64,000 bases of DNA from positions 811,001 to 875,000 of the forward strand of contig CM033393.1 of NCBI GenBank assembly GCA_019426215.1, given 5' to 3'. Position 1 is the stretch's first letter. Each line of letters begins with the position of its first letter. Shown here in pieces: positions 11,584 through 22,459 of the stretch. The notes beneath the pieces are model-generated. The model ran no database searches. It saw only the letters and a list, made by a program, of their open reading frames with translations, and was not told the DNA's origin. The DNA is from Buddleja alternifolia. Taxonomy: Eukaryota > Streptophyta > Magnoliopsida > Lamiales > Scrophulariaceae. Both the position numbers and the translations under genes were made by a program.

Positions 11584-12008
11584 TTGAACAAGTAATGCGA
11601 CACCGTATGGATCGTGGATCTCGAACTGTACGATCTCCTCATCGTCGACGTAACATTGATGACATCCGGATTGCCACATCAAGGTTGTATAACGTGGTTT
11701 AATGTTAGTACGTCGAGTTCGCCGGTGAAAATTAGGTTGAAGTTGAGCTGATAGGTTTTGACGGTGGATTCGAGGTAGTCGTCGAAGTTGTCGGAGAAAT
11801 CAACGTAAGATTTGTTAAGATTGCCGAAGTATTTTTCGAGTTTCGCTACGCCGGCGAGTTTTTGGCCATTTTGGCAGCCGGCGAGCTTGTTAAAATCGTC
11901 CCATATTGTGGCGTTTGGGATTAGGGATGGTGGATTTGAGGATACATTTTTGGGAAGAAATGAACTGAAGTACTTCGGGTTGTAATGTTGAGTAAGATTA
12001 AAGATATG
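11584..12008 (-). pseudogene. Captured matrix metalloproteinase fragment (prodomain with cysteine switch)
   Basis: On the minus strand this translates to the prodomain of plant matrix metalloproteinases: the mature N-terminus with FFPKN and PPSLIPNAT, then WDDFNKLAGC, KLEKYF, DNFDDYLESTVKTYQLNFN, TGELD and the cysteine-switch motif CGNPDVIN. The arginine expected before that cysteine is a TGA stop (11679-11681), consistent with CGA to TGA. The fragment ends at HTVSHY near 11589, where the TIR begins. The catalytic zinc-binding HExxH region is absent, so no protease activity is possible. The first codons lie beyond the retrotransposon at 22437-22459. Confidence 0.85.
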
Positions 12009-12013
12009 GTGAT

Positions 12014-12632
12014 TGGTCTTACACGGATTTTACCCCCACACTATTTCAGTCAAGATGGCCTCGAACACGTACCAAATAACACGTTCCCTAGATTATAGAC
12101 TGCGCTCGGACGATATCGAGCTGCCTACATACCTTTTCAGGATCAAGTCTAAATGTAGTTCAAGTAAAGATGTTGGATTCGTTATGGTTCGTATGTCGAA
12201 GAACTCTCTTATTTGTATTCTAGGATCGTACTCTCAGGTCTCCGAATAATTCAAGCAATACGATAGATAGTTCGTAATATTTATTGCTCCAATTATCCGT
12301 CCTCTGTAACTTCATAAATGACGGTATTTATAGAGTTTCCGTTCTGCAATGTAGAGTGAATAACTGATAAGACGTCTTGCCTGCGGATCCTTTACACGTG
12401 TGTTTGATGGGTGGCACAGATTCGATCTTCATCGGGTCAGGCCATGGATCGACCCTACCTAAATAATAATAACACGCGGATCTTGGAGTGTAATGCAAAT
12501 AATATTGTTTTAGGGATCGGACCTGAAACCCACCTCGTATACGAGGCACAGTATGAGCCTAATGACCCTATACATTTAATGAATATGAGATAACGAAGAT
12601 TAAATCTCCGAGATTGGTATTTTGGTATATCA
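12014..12632 (-). repeat. 3' LTR of the minus-strand Tat element
   Basis: 619 bp, the partner of 21811-22436. On the plus strand it starts TGGTCTTACACGG and ends GGTATATCA. A minus-strand TATA-like CTATAAATA lies at 12325-12333, in the same place as in the 5' LTR. It lacks an 8-base insertion (TTGTATCC) present in the partner. Confidence 0.95.
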
Positions 12633-12648
12633 TTAAATCCCCCACTTC
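12633..12648 (-). promoter_or_regulatory. Polypurine tract of the minus-strand Tat element
   Basis: Read on the minus strand, AAGTGGGGGATTTAA abuts the 3' LTR start, the place where plus-strand DNA synthesis is primed in LTR retrotransposons. Confidence 0.75.
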
Positions 12649-12965
12649 GTGAGTGATGGAGAAATTAATTTCTATTCCTTGACCTATAACTGACGAAGTA
12701 CAAATTAATGCAACTGTTACCTTTTTGGGGCACCTATTTCTTTGTTTTTATTTTATTTATTATCCATCCCTTGTAATCATTACATTGCAGTCGTTTTACG
12801 TCATTAATTCTGACACGCCGCTTCCCGAGAGACGTGCCTGATCTGTTGCTCTATCCTTTCGAATTCCGAGAGACGCAAGTTGAATTCGAAGCGTCACGTC
12901 TCTCCACCGTTGGATACAACTTTTAACTAGTTGATCCGTACCGTTGATTTCAAATTTTCTCATAG

Positions 12966-12974
12966 TATATATAT
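12966..12974 (+). promoter_or_regulatory. TATA-like motif for the antisense ORF
   Basis: TATATATAT lies 220 bases before the ATG at 13194, inside the retrotransposon but opposite to its own transcription. It is the best candidate for a promoter that would drive the antisense gene. Assigned by position only. Confidence 0.3.
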
Positions 12975-13193
12975 GCAGGACTTACCCTTCATTTTGAATT
13001 TTTACTTTCAGCAATATTTACCCTCGAGTCACAAGAGTCTGAAAAATTTTGCAGCTTCTTCTGGCGTTCTTGCGACTTGGAGATCATCTTCTATTTCAAA
13101 TCCGAATTTTTTTCTCCCGCTAGGTATAGGCTTCATCTCTCTCTCTCTCTTTCTTTTATTTATCCAATACTTTGCATTTTTCAATCAATTTTC

Positions 13194-15801
13194 ATGAGTA
13201 CCTCTAGTGTGGGTGCCTCACCCCGTGTCTCTGACGAGGAAAATGAGACCACCTCGTCTGGTCATAGTGAGTCAAATAGTAGTTCTAGCAGTCCTGAGAC
13301 ATCTCTTGAGCCCAATATAAACGACTCCCCCATCGTTATTGAGCCTGAGTCTCCTGATGTTCCCCCTCCATATCCAAATCTCGAGGGAGACGAGGATGTT
13401 AATTCCCAGTTATTTCCTAATATGGATAGGGCTCGTAGAGTAGTCCCTTGGTTAGGTTATCCCTCAATTTTAACTGCGTCAAATATTGCAGACATTAGGG
13501 CGAGATATCATATCCCTCATGATTATCGTACTATAGTCCCCAACGAGGGTGATAGGATGCATCGTCCCCCACTAGGGTTTCGCACCATACACGTAGCCCA
13601 TCTTGCTTCAGGGCTTAGGTTTCCTCTACATCCTGCCATAGTAAACATTCTTCTCCACCTTCGTTTGAGCCCCACTCAATTACTTCCAAATTCTTATAGG
13701 CATATAATTTTTTTTATAGTCGTAATGAGGATGTATGGAGTTCATCCGAACATCAAAAACTTCAACGGTTTTCTGTCAGTGCATCGATGCACTAAATCTA
13801 GGGAGAAAGGTTTTTTCTTCCTAGCACCCCAGCGTCATTTTCGTTTGCAATCTCGAACCCAATCTTCCTTCAAAGATTGGAAGAAAAAGTTTTTCTTCAT
13901 CGCTCCACCGGTAAACGAGCTGTGGAATGTACCTCGTCCGTGGGGTATGGACCTCATTGACCTAAGCAACGTTGGTCGACCCACGATACCTCGACGAACT
14001 TTAAAACGTATCCTCAAACGGCTGTTCAAGCCCGAGGTCGTGATGAGTGAATCCATGCTTGTCACGTGTGGGCTAAGTAGCGCTAACGTGCCTGTCGTCG
14101 AGGATCTTGGTAAAAACTCATACTCGTATTCCATCATTTATTATACTTCGTACTATATTATGTTTTATGTATCTAATCTCTGGTGCTTATTCTTTTCTTC
14201 ATTTGCAGGTATGGAAGAGAGACAGGCTCGTCTGGACAAAAGAGCCGTAATTGCAGCAGAGGCAGCCCAGCGGGCAGCTGCTGCAGCTGGTCGAGGTACT
14301 GGCCGGGGTCGAGGGCGCGGATGAACTTAGGGACAATCCGAAATAAGGATTGGTGATCCCCAAGACCAGGGGACCACTCGCGCCCAGCCGCCCCGCCCCG
14401 CAACAACTACACCTCGTCCTCCTCGAAGCACAGGCCCTACAAATGACTCAGCGGGCGAAGAGGGCTCTCTCGTTCGTCTACGATGCTACGAGCCGGTCGT
14501 GGAGATAACAGGTGCTCCCTATGGTCGTCCAGAGAAGCGTCCTCACCGAGAGGGTACTTCCTAGGCCACTCCAGCAGTGCCTGCATCTCCGACCCCCCAA
14601 GCTGAAACAACTGACGAGCCTGACGCTCGTGATTACGACCTGCTCAACCAGGCTGAGTCTCTACTGCTTAAAGACTACCTCGACTGCGAGGTTACTGAAC
14701 GCGCCCCTCAACGACCCGACAAACAACCACTTATCCAAGACTGGCATATATACTCCGACAGCAGAATAATCAAGGATCCTAGCGGCAATACTGTGATTGA
14801 ATCATTTCATCGCACGTTATTGCCCAGGCATAAGGCTCTTATCCTCGATCAGCCTCATCTGGTTGTTGAAAAGCAAGCAGCTCAATATCTCGAAAAGGTA
14901 CATCAGTTATGATTCATAGTATTTCGATATTTTAAATACCTCGATTTTGTATAACTTCGTTTGACATTATGTCTTTTCAGACGAAACTCTTAATACACCA
15001 ATTGTCCCTCAACAATTCGAGCTTGAAGGAGGTCTTAAGGCGATCTCAACAAGAGCTCACCGACTATAAAGGGCAAGTCCAGGCTGAGCTTATTACTGCT
15101 CAAGAAGATAAGGAAAATGCCGCTTCTCTACAGGTAAATTCGAATTCGTTACTAGTATTTTATTTCAATTACAGTTTGCATAATCTAAACATTACTCTCA
15201 TCAATCATAGACGGAGCTTGATGTTATTTGCCGATCGTACGATGGGGACAAGCTCAAAATGGCAGAGCTTGAACAAAACAACGCTGCGCTTTGTCAGCAA
15301 TTGAGTACACTGCAAGAGGGTACCGAGGCCGAGAAACGACGTCAGTTTGCCCTGGGTAAAACCGCAGGTCGCAGGGAGTTCCAAGAATCGTCCTCCTTCA
15401 GGCGTCAAATTGAAGAGGCTCGTTTAGGTGGGGCTCGTGACATGCTATGCTCCACTGTATTTGACGATCGTTTGCTCGATCAAGCTATGAACGACGTCCA
15501 GGACGGCTTCTTCAAGGCAATTGATTACATGAAAGAGATAGGAAATCTCCCGTCCACTTTCTAAGAGGATGAGTTTTCCCAAGCCTATCTGAGAGCTCCC
15601 ATCAAACGACCCACGGCCACCCCCCCAGACAACGCTACTTATACCTACTTCCCCGAGTTCGACGCCTTAGTGATCGGCGAATCTGGAACCATTATCCAAT
15701 TCGAGAGAGAACTAGAAGCAACAATTGATCGAGGCGACGGACAAGGTGAAGAGGGAGAAACCGCCGCTACCATTGATGAGCCTCAGATAATTAAGGATTA
15801 A
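13194..15801 (+). pseudogene. Antisense extra ORF of the Tat element, four exons, gypsy-type transposon domain
   Basis: It runs opposite to gag-pol, between integrase and the 3' LTR. Exons by GT-AG junctions and frame are 13194-14109, 14209-14897, 14981-15133 and 15211-15801: 783 codons with no frameshift, but stops at 14322 (TGA), 14328 (TAG), 14562 (TAG) and 15562 (TAA). The N-terminus is Ser/Glu/Pro-rich. Residues ~80-240 (VPWLGYPS, then GLRFPLHPAIVNILLHL, LPNSYRHIIFF) resemble the 'putative gypsy type transposon' domain (Pfam Transposase_28). Next comes an Ala/Gly/Arg tract, then a probable coiled coil in exons 3-4. Extra ORFs in this position, some antisense, are documented in Tat elements; their function is unknown. 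It is tail-to-tail with integrase, ~330 bp apart. Confidence 0.75.
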
Positions 15802-16131
15802 CTGTATAAAGATTGTTTTGTTTTTACCCGATTTTGGGAGGCTTCTGTATAACTTTTTGTGCTTAAAACAATGTTTTATGTGGACCCAAATTTAGTATCT
15901 CTTTTTTGTATCGTTTCACATTGATGTCAATTTTAATTTTGTTTTTTCAAACGAACAAGGACTTGTCCAGCTTTGTTTTACTACAAACGCATATCCAAAT
16001 AACAGTAACGTAAAAGTTATGCTTCTTATGCATAAAATTTTTTCAAGTTATTTACATTCCAGGGACGTGGTAGGTCTTTACCCTTGAGATCTTGTAATCG
16101 ATAGGTCATTGCCTTCGTAATTTTTACAATC

Positions 16132-17335
16132 TTAAATGGTCCTTCCCAGTTTGCTTCCAACTTCTTCACATGCCGCGATACTTCCACCCTTTTCAAAACG
16201 AGATCTCCAACTTGAAAAAAATCGAGCCTTCACCTTTTTGTTGTATGCTCTTGCCATTGTGCTCTTTTGCCTCATTATATTGGCATACGCCTTGTCTCGT
16301 ACTTCATTAATGACATCTAATTCGAACTCCCTTGTAGACCGATTCTCCTCTGGTTCATACGACCCAACCCTATGAGTCATCATCCCTATCTCAGTTGTTA
16401 TAACTGCTTCTGAGCCGTAAACGAGACAAAAAGGAGTCTCTTCCGTCGACGACCGAGGTGTGGTTCTATACGCCCACAACACTCCAGGCAATTCTTCAAC
16501 CCAACCTGTTCGTTCACCTTCAAGTCTCGTCTTCAAGTTTTGTAGGAGTATACGATTTGCCACTTCTGTTAATCCATTGGCCTGCGGATGTCCCACCGAG
16601 GTGAAGTTTTGCTGAATCTTTAGTTCCGCACACCAATCCGTGATCGTTTTTCCATTGAATTGTGTGCCATTGTCCGATATCAATATCCGCGGTATGCCAA
16701 ACCTGCATATTATATTCTTCCATATGAGAACAACTTCAGAATTATTCATATTTATTCAATTTTGTCTGGGTTAATTAACCTGCATATTATATTCTTCCAT
16801 ACAAAGTCAATAACGACTTTTTCTGTGATACGAGCCACAGCCTCTGCCTCTATCCACTTCGTGAAGTGTTCTATTGCCACAATAACAAATTTCTTTTGGT
16901 TTTGGGCTGGAGGGAAAGGTCTTGCATACAAATTTAATAATCAGATGATTCTGCATTTTACGTTGGTTTACAACAGGTATGTCGATAAGGTTAAATATTC
17001 CAACCTAAGATATCAATTCCCCATTGATCAAATGGATATGCAATTTTTATTGCTTCCATAGGGGCCCCCGGTTGATGTATTTCATTGGAATGCCTTTGAC
17101 ACTCCCGACATTTCTTAGCGAATTCATATGCATCCTTAACTAGGGTAGGCTAAAAGTAACCCTGCCTCGTAACTTTTTGGGCCAACGATCTTCCCGCAGA
17201 ATGATTTCCACAACTCCCCTCATGAATTTCCCTTAGAACATATTCAGACTCTGATGGAGTTAAGCATCGTAGCAGTGGGGCCCCCATTGACCTTTTGTAT
17301 AGCTCTCCATCCATCATTGCAAACCTCGTTGCTCT
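16132..17335 (-). pseudogene. Integrase of the minus-strand Tat element
   Basis: The N-terminal HHCC zinc-binding region is readable around 17150-17270 (HEGSCGNHSAG, then CRECQRH after a stop near 17150). The catalytic core appears at 16749-16132 with ISDNGTQF, the GHPQANGLTE segment and VLWAYRTTPR, followed by the C-terminal region. The part between (~16750-17100) is broken by stops and a 77-base duplication. The enzyme would insert element DNA into the genome, but this copy cannot make a full product. Confidence 0.85.
16702..16801. repeat. Short direct duplication inside integrase
   Basis: CCTGCATATTATATTCTTCC(ATA) occurs at 16702-16724 and again at 16779-16801, 77 bases apart. The intervening bases are an insertion relative to the expected integrase frame and disrupt the core domain. 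Confidence 0.8.
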
Positions 17336-18067
17336 TTGAACGACCTTCCTAGCCTCAACTTTATCATTAGGTAGCTCATCATTTATTAAATAATCCATAA
17401 TTGCATCATTCCACGAACTCTCAACCAAAACTGGCACTACCGAGGTTACTGACTCTATTTCCGAGTGTTCAGCCACCAACAGAGTTACCTTCCTACTTTT
17501 CAAACTCACAATTTGATTCGCAAACTTCGACAGTGCATCTGCTCGTTCATTCTCATCCCTTGGGATCTGATGCAACTCAACTTTTTCGAATTCCAACATC
17601 AATTCCTTCACTTTCTTCAAATATTTTATCATCATTTTCTCTCTAGCTTCATACGACCCGGAAACCTGTCTAGCCACTAACTGCGAATCTGTATAAACCA
17701 TCAGCATTTTTACCTCCAAGATTTTTGTCATTCTCAAACCTGCAACGAGGGCCTCATACTCTGCTTCGTTATTGGTTACATCAAAGTTTAACTTAATTGC
17801 AAATTCCATATCCAGCTTATCCGGTGTTTGTAGCCAAATTCCAATTCTTCCTCGCTTCATCATTGACGAACCATCCACATGCAATAGCCATGGTTTTGCT
17901 GGTTCTGTTATGGCCACTTCATGGGCTGACTCCGTCGTCATCTCAACAACGAAGTCTGCTATTATCTGCGCTTTCACCGCCACCCGACTTCTATACTCAA
18001 TGTTGAATTCTCCTAACTCAATGGCCCATTTTATGAGTCTTCCTGAAACATCGGGCTTCGCCAACAC
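17335..18067 (-). pseudogene. Second (archaeal-type) RNase H domain of the minus-strand Tat element
   Basis: An open stretch encodes WLLHVDGSS (first catalytic Asp), NNEAEYEALVAGL (catalytic Glu), VYTDSQLVARQV (catalytic Asp) and NERADALSKFA (last Asp). It is preceded by the end of the first RNase H region (SGRLIKWAIELGEF). A second RNase H between RT/RNase H and integrase is diagnostic of the Tat lineage. This domain is intact here, although its surroundings are not. Confidence 0.85.
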
Positions 18068-18121
18068 CTGCTTCAGTGGCTTGTTCGTTAGTACTACAAT
18101 GTGATGGGACTGAAAGTATGG

Positions 18122-19078
18122 TCATAACTTACGAGCGGGAGTTACTAGAGCAAGTGCCCATTTTTCAATCTCCAAATAATTCAATTCAGCCCCTTGAATC
18201 AGCTTACTGACGTAATATACTGGTTTGTGTTCGTTTTCAACCTCTCGAACCAAAACTGCACTAATGGCTGCTAAAAAAACAGCCAAGTACAAGAATAGAG
18301 CCTCCCCGAAGACAGGTTTTGTTAGCAACGGGCGGGGGGAGGAGAGACCAAGTATTCTTTAAGCTTTTTCACATTCTTCTGTCCACGTAAAGTTTTTTAC
18401 CTTTCGTAGGATTTTGAAAAATTGAAGTCCTTTATCAGCCGATTTAGATATAAATCTATTCAGGCTTGCCATTCTCCCCGTCAGTTTTTGTACGTCCTTC
18501 ACACTTGAGGGGGATTTCATATTTAAAATTGCCTCGATTTTTTCAGGATTGGCCTCAATACCTCGTTCGGTTACCATATATCCCAAAAAATCTCCCCTTG
18601 AACTCCGAAGGAACACTTATTAGGGTTTAATTTCATTCCATATCGTTTCATTTTTTCAAAAGATTTCATCAAGTGACTCAAATGGTCCGATCCGTCCACA
18701 GATTTGACGAGCATATCGTCAATGTAGACTTCCATGGTCTTTCCTATCTCGTTCTCAAACATCGAATTGACCAATCGTTGACATGTGGCTCCGGAGTTCC
18801 GAAGTCCAAACGGCATCACATTATAACAATATACACCTTGTGCCGTGATGAAGGAGGTTTTCTCCCTATCTTCTTCTGCCATCATAATTTGATTGAAACC
18901 TTGATAGGCGTCCATCATGCTTAACAACACCTGCAGTTGAATCTACTAATAAATCAATACGAGGCAAAGGATAAGGATCCCGAGGGCAAACTTTGTTTAG
19001 ATCAGTGAAATCAGTACACATACGCTACTTGTTTTCGACTTTTGGTACAAGAGCTACATTGGCTAGCCATTCAGTAAA
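18122..19078 (-). pseudogene. Reverse transcriptase and first RNase H of the minus-strand Tat element
   Basis: Fragments in different frames carry SMMDAYQGFNQI, VMPFGLRNSGATCQR and the active-site VYIDDMLVK (~18712-18729), then GYMVTERGIEANPEKIEAI, and the RNase H piece PVYYVSKLIQGAELNYLEIEKWALA (~18122-18328). Stops and frameshifts occur near 19078, 18930, 18616 and 18340. The parts are colinear with a normal Ty3/gypsy polymerase, so this is simple decay in place. Confidence 0.9.
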
Positions 19079-20390
19079 TTAAATTTCATTTATATAGCCT
19101 ACTTCTAGCAGCTTCTTCACTTTTTCTTTAATAATGGTGTCTCTGTCAGGGCCAAAACTTCTTCGTTTCTGAAGAACTGGTTTTGCCTCTGGGTCAACAT
19201 TCAAACGATACACTATCACCTCGGGATTAATGCCTTGGAAGTCGGCCGCTTTCCACGCAAAAATAACATTGTTAGCTTTGAGAAATTTTATCAGTTTTGA
19301 TTCCATCGTAGGACTCAACTGCCCCCCAATTCTCGTAGTTTTCTCTGCATCACCTTCAAAAAGTTGAACTGTCTTGTGTTCCACAGGCTGCACCCTCGTA
19401 TCCTCTCTCTTCTGCTTCTTATCCAACTGCTTCATCAATATAGCGACATCCTCATCAATGACATTTACCCTCGTAACCTCTCTCTTCCTCTTCTTGCTCG
19501 AGTTTGGCACTAACGAGGTAGTGTAACAGTCTCGAGCTTCCAACTGATTGTCCTTCACTTCACCTACACCATCCCTGGTTTTAAACTTCATTTTCAGGTG
19601 AGGAATCGATACTATAGCCCCAAACATATTTAACATCGGCCTACCCACAATCATGTTATAAGCAAAAGGGGTATCTACAACCAAAAACGTTACGCGCAAT
19701 GTCCTCCTCTTCGGAGCCGACTCCTAGTGATACATCAAGTTCAATTGAACCTTTCGGCATAATCTGTGATCCGTTGAACCCCATTAAGGGGGTATTCAAC
19801 GTTCGCAGAGTTACCTTTCGCAGGTCCATCTTTTGCAGCACATCCCAAAAAATTATATCTGCTGAGCTACCGGTATCAACCAACACCTTGTGTACAGCAA
19901 AATTTGCGACATCCATCGTTATCACCATCGGATCATTATGGGGAGTAATCATGCCCTCATAATCTCTATCGTCAAAAGCTATTGGTTGGTCGTGATTCTG
20001 TACAGAGAAGACCCTCGTAGGCTCCTGACGATAGTGATTGCCACGCATTTCCTTCTTATGCTTTTTTCTTGCGCTGGATAAATCGCCGCCAGTTGGCCCT
20101 CCCGCGATAGTGTGTATCTCTACTCTGGCCACATTGGTATGCTCTTTACGTCGATCTCCTTTACGACTGTTATTATTCTCCCTCTTGTCATCATTTTGTC
20201 GATAATTGTCATTTCGACGATATTCATCATTTCGAGGCCGATCATACGGGCGATTGTCATGGACCCGACGGTCATATCGACTTTCATTCCCTCTATATTG
20301 AAACCGATCCGGTGACCGACTGCGCGATCGTCTCATCTCTTTAGCGCGGTCGGCCTCTGGGGCTCTTACTTTCTGCAAGAGTACGATCAA
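19079..20390 (-). pseudogene. Protease region of the minus-strand Tat element
   Basis: An Arg/Asp-rich linker (RRSRSRSPDRFQYRGNESR) is followed by a retropepsin with VLVDTGSSADIIFW (active-site DTG at ~19870-19885) and, after a frameshift near 19690, the second half with AYNMIVGRPMLN. Downstream comes the linker leading into reverse transcriptase (SKLIKFLKANNVIFAW, INPEVIVYRLN). The protease would cleave Gag-Pol; the frameshift breaks it. Confidence 0.85.
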
Positions 20391-21660
20391 TGAAGTCGTT
20401 CAGAACACCATCTTTTATTAGACGTTCAAGTTCATCTTTCAACTGGTAGCACTCTTCGGTATCGTGACCTTTGTCCTTGTGAAATTGACAATATTTGTCC
20501 GAATTTGCTCTGGATTTTGATTTCATTGGCTTTGGCCATCGAATCGCATTTATGTGCTGCACTGCCAGTAACACTCTTTCTCTTGATGTTTTCAAGGGGG
20601 TGTACTGTTCGTATTTTGCGTATCGAGGGGGTCGTTCGTGGTTCTTTTCAGACCTCGACCCTTCTTGTCGATAGCTATTATCTTTTCGATCTCTTCGATC
20701 ATTTACAGGCTTGCAAGCCTCGGAATCTTTTGATAGATTCATCTCTTCCTCGTTGATGCATTACTCTTCCAACTGCATCAATTCTTCTTGATCTTTTGGT
20801 CTGCGTCGAGCTAAGGCGGACGCCAAAGTACCTTTTTTCAAAGCCAACAAAAGAAATGTTACAATAAGATCATGAGTTAACTCAGGTATTTCTAAAACTT
20901 CCTGATTAAACCTATGAACAAAATCCCTCAAACTCTCACTAGGACCCTGCTTGAATCCCATCATGGAAGACACAGATTTCCTGGCGTTCTTGTTGGCTGC
21001 AAAATGATTCTCAAATCTCTTAATGAGTTGCTCATATGATACTATCGAACTGGGTTGCTGACTCGTGAACCAATCTTGATCCCGCCTGACCAGGGTCGTC
21101 ACAAAGACCCTTGCATTAATCGCATTCGACTGATGATATAATGACATCAACAGTTTAAAAGTCGTCAAATGCGGCCCCGGAGCACGTGTCCCATCATAAG
21201 TAGGCAAGAGATGAGCTTTGAACGAACTTGGAGGTTCTTCAAACATTATACTCTCACAAAACAGTGAATTTCTAGCCATCAGCGCTGAAACCGGCCTACT
21301 TTTCGGTCGAAGAGCCTCGGGTTTATGATTTACCCTGCCAAGCTTTTCATACATATCATAAATTTCAGCCCTTGACAAAACTGGTCTTTCTTCCTGCACA
21401 GGCTGTTTTCCTCGTCGGACTTCCAAATGCACATCGTCCCTACTGTTGACCTCCTCATCAGACTGTGCCTCCACTTCTTCTCTCTTCCTATGCTCTGGGT
21501 TCATCCCCTCCTGTTCTTGAAACAGCCTCCTAGGCGCCAAGGGTACCATAGGAGCCTTCTGAACATTCGGAGTCACTGGTCCCGACGCCCTCAGACGACT
21601 CAAAACTTCATCCACCTTTTCCTGCACCATCTTGTCCAACTCTCCCTTTGTTATCATCAT
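20341..21660 (-). pseudogene. Gag of the minus-strand Tat element
   Basis: The likely start is the ATG at 21660, the first Met pair after the PBS. The retrotransposon Gag domain is clear at ~20800-21240 (LPTYDGTRAPGPHLTTFKLL, FENHFAANK, SLRDFVHRFNQEV). A stop at ~20761 interrupts the frame. The same frame resumes to 20341 with a zinc-knuckle-like motif (YCQFHKDKGHDTEECYQLK). Gag would form the particle and bind RNA. Confidence 0.85.
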
Positions 21661-21790
21661 CTTCTCATCACCATGACCGCCACCGCTCCTCCCTGGTGCT
21701 GAGGATACAGAATCTTCGGCGCAAACTTGCTTATCCTTCTGACCATCTCCCTCTATTTCTGAAGCTGACTTCAGCGACCCTCGAGTAGTT

Positions 21791-21809
21791 TCCCACAGAC
21801 GGCGCCAAA
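21791..21809 (-). promoter_or_regulatory. Primer binding site of the minus-strand Tat element
   Basis: On the minus strand TTTGGCGCCGTCTGTGGGA follows the 5' LTR by one base. TGGCGCC-starting sites are usual in Tat/Athila elements. I did not assign the tRNA. Confidence 0.85.
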
Positions 21810-21810
21810 C

Positions 21811-22436
21811 TGATCTAGCACGGATTTTACCCCACACTATTTCAGTCAAGATGGCCTCGAACACGTACCAAATAACACGTTCCCTAGATTATAGACTGCG
21901 CTCGAACGATATCGAGCTGCCTACGTACCTTTTCAGAATCAAGTCTAAACGTAGTTCAAGTAAAGATGTTGGATTCGTTATGGTTCGTATGTCGAAGAAC
22001 TCTCTTATTTGTATTCTAGGATCGTACTCTCAGGTCTACGAATAATTCAAGCAATACGATAGATAGTTCGTAATATTTATTGCTCCAATTATCCGTCCTC
22101 TGTAACTTCATAAATGACGGTATTTATAGAGTTTTCGTTCTGCACTGTAGAGTGAATAACTGATAAGACGTCTTGCCTGCGGATCCTTTACACGTGTGTT
22201 TGATGGGTGGCACAGATTCGATCTTCATCAGGTCGGGCCATGGATCGACCCTACCTGAATAATAATAACACGTGGATCTTGGAGTGTAATGCAAATAATA
22301 TTGTTTTAGGGACCGGACCAGAAACCCACCTTGTATCCTCGTATACGAGGCACAGTATGAGCCTAACGACCCTATACATTTAATGAATACGAGATAACGA
22401 AGATTAAATCTCCGAGATTGGTATTTTGGTATATCA
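21811..22436 (-). repeat. 5' LTR of the minus-strand Tat element
   Basis: 626 bp, ~97% identical by eye to 12014-12632. On the plus strand it starts TGATCTAGCACGG and ends GGTATATCA. A minus-strand TATA-like CTATAAATA at 22121-22129 is the probable core promoter. GTGAT follows at 22437-22441. Confidence 0.95.
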
Positions 22437-22459
22437 GTGATTATTGTATGTATATTCAT
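22437..22459 (-). pseudogene. Start codon and first codons of the captured metalloproteinase
   Basis: On the minus strand an ATG at 22459-22457 opens MNIHTII, and the frame continues, after removing the retrotransposon and one GTGAT copy, into 12008 and down. Together they give a hydrophobic signal peptide (..TIISLILL-type run) before the FFPKN mature start, as in secreted plant matrix metalloproteinases. The retrotransposon therefore sits in the eighth codon. Sequence up to ~22590 is probably the captured 5' UTR. Confidence 0.75.

Larger units (their letters stand above)
12014..22436 (-). mobile_element. Ty3/gypsy Tat-lineage (Retand-like) LTR retrotransposon, complete ends, decayed coding
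   Basis: The 10.4-kb element lies on the minus strand. LTRs at 12014-12632 and 21811-22436 both begin TG and end CA and differ by roughly 18 substitutions plus two indels by eye, about 3%. The target GTGAT is duplicated at 12009-12013 and 22437-22441. Order in element orientation: 5' LTR, PBS, gag, protease, reverse transcriptase, RNase H, second (archaeal-type) RNase H, integrase, antisense ORF, polypurine tract, 3' LTR. Dual RNase H and an extra ORF after integrase mark the Tat clade. Multiple stops and frameshifts make it non-autonomous. Confidence 0.95.
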
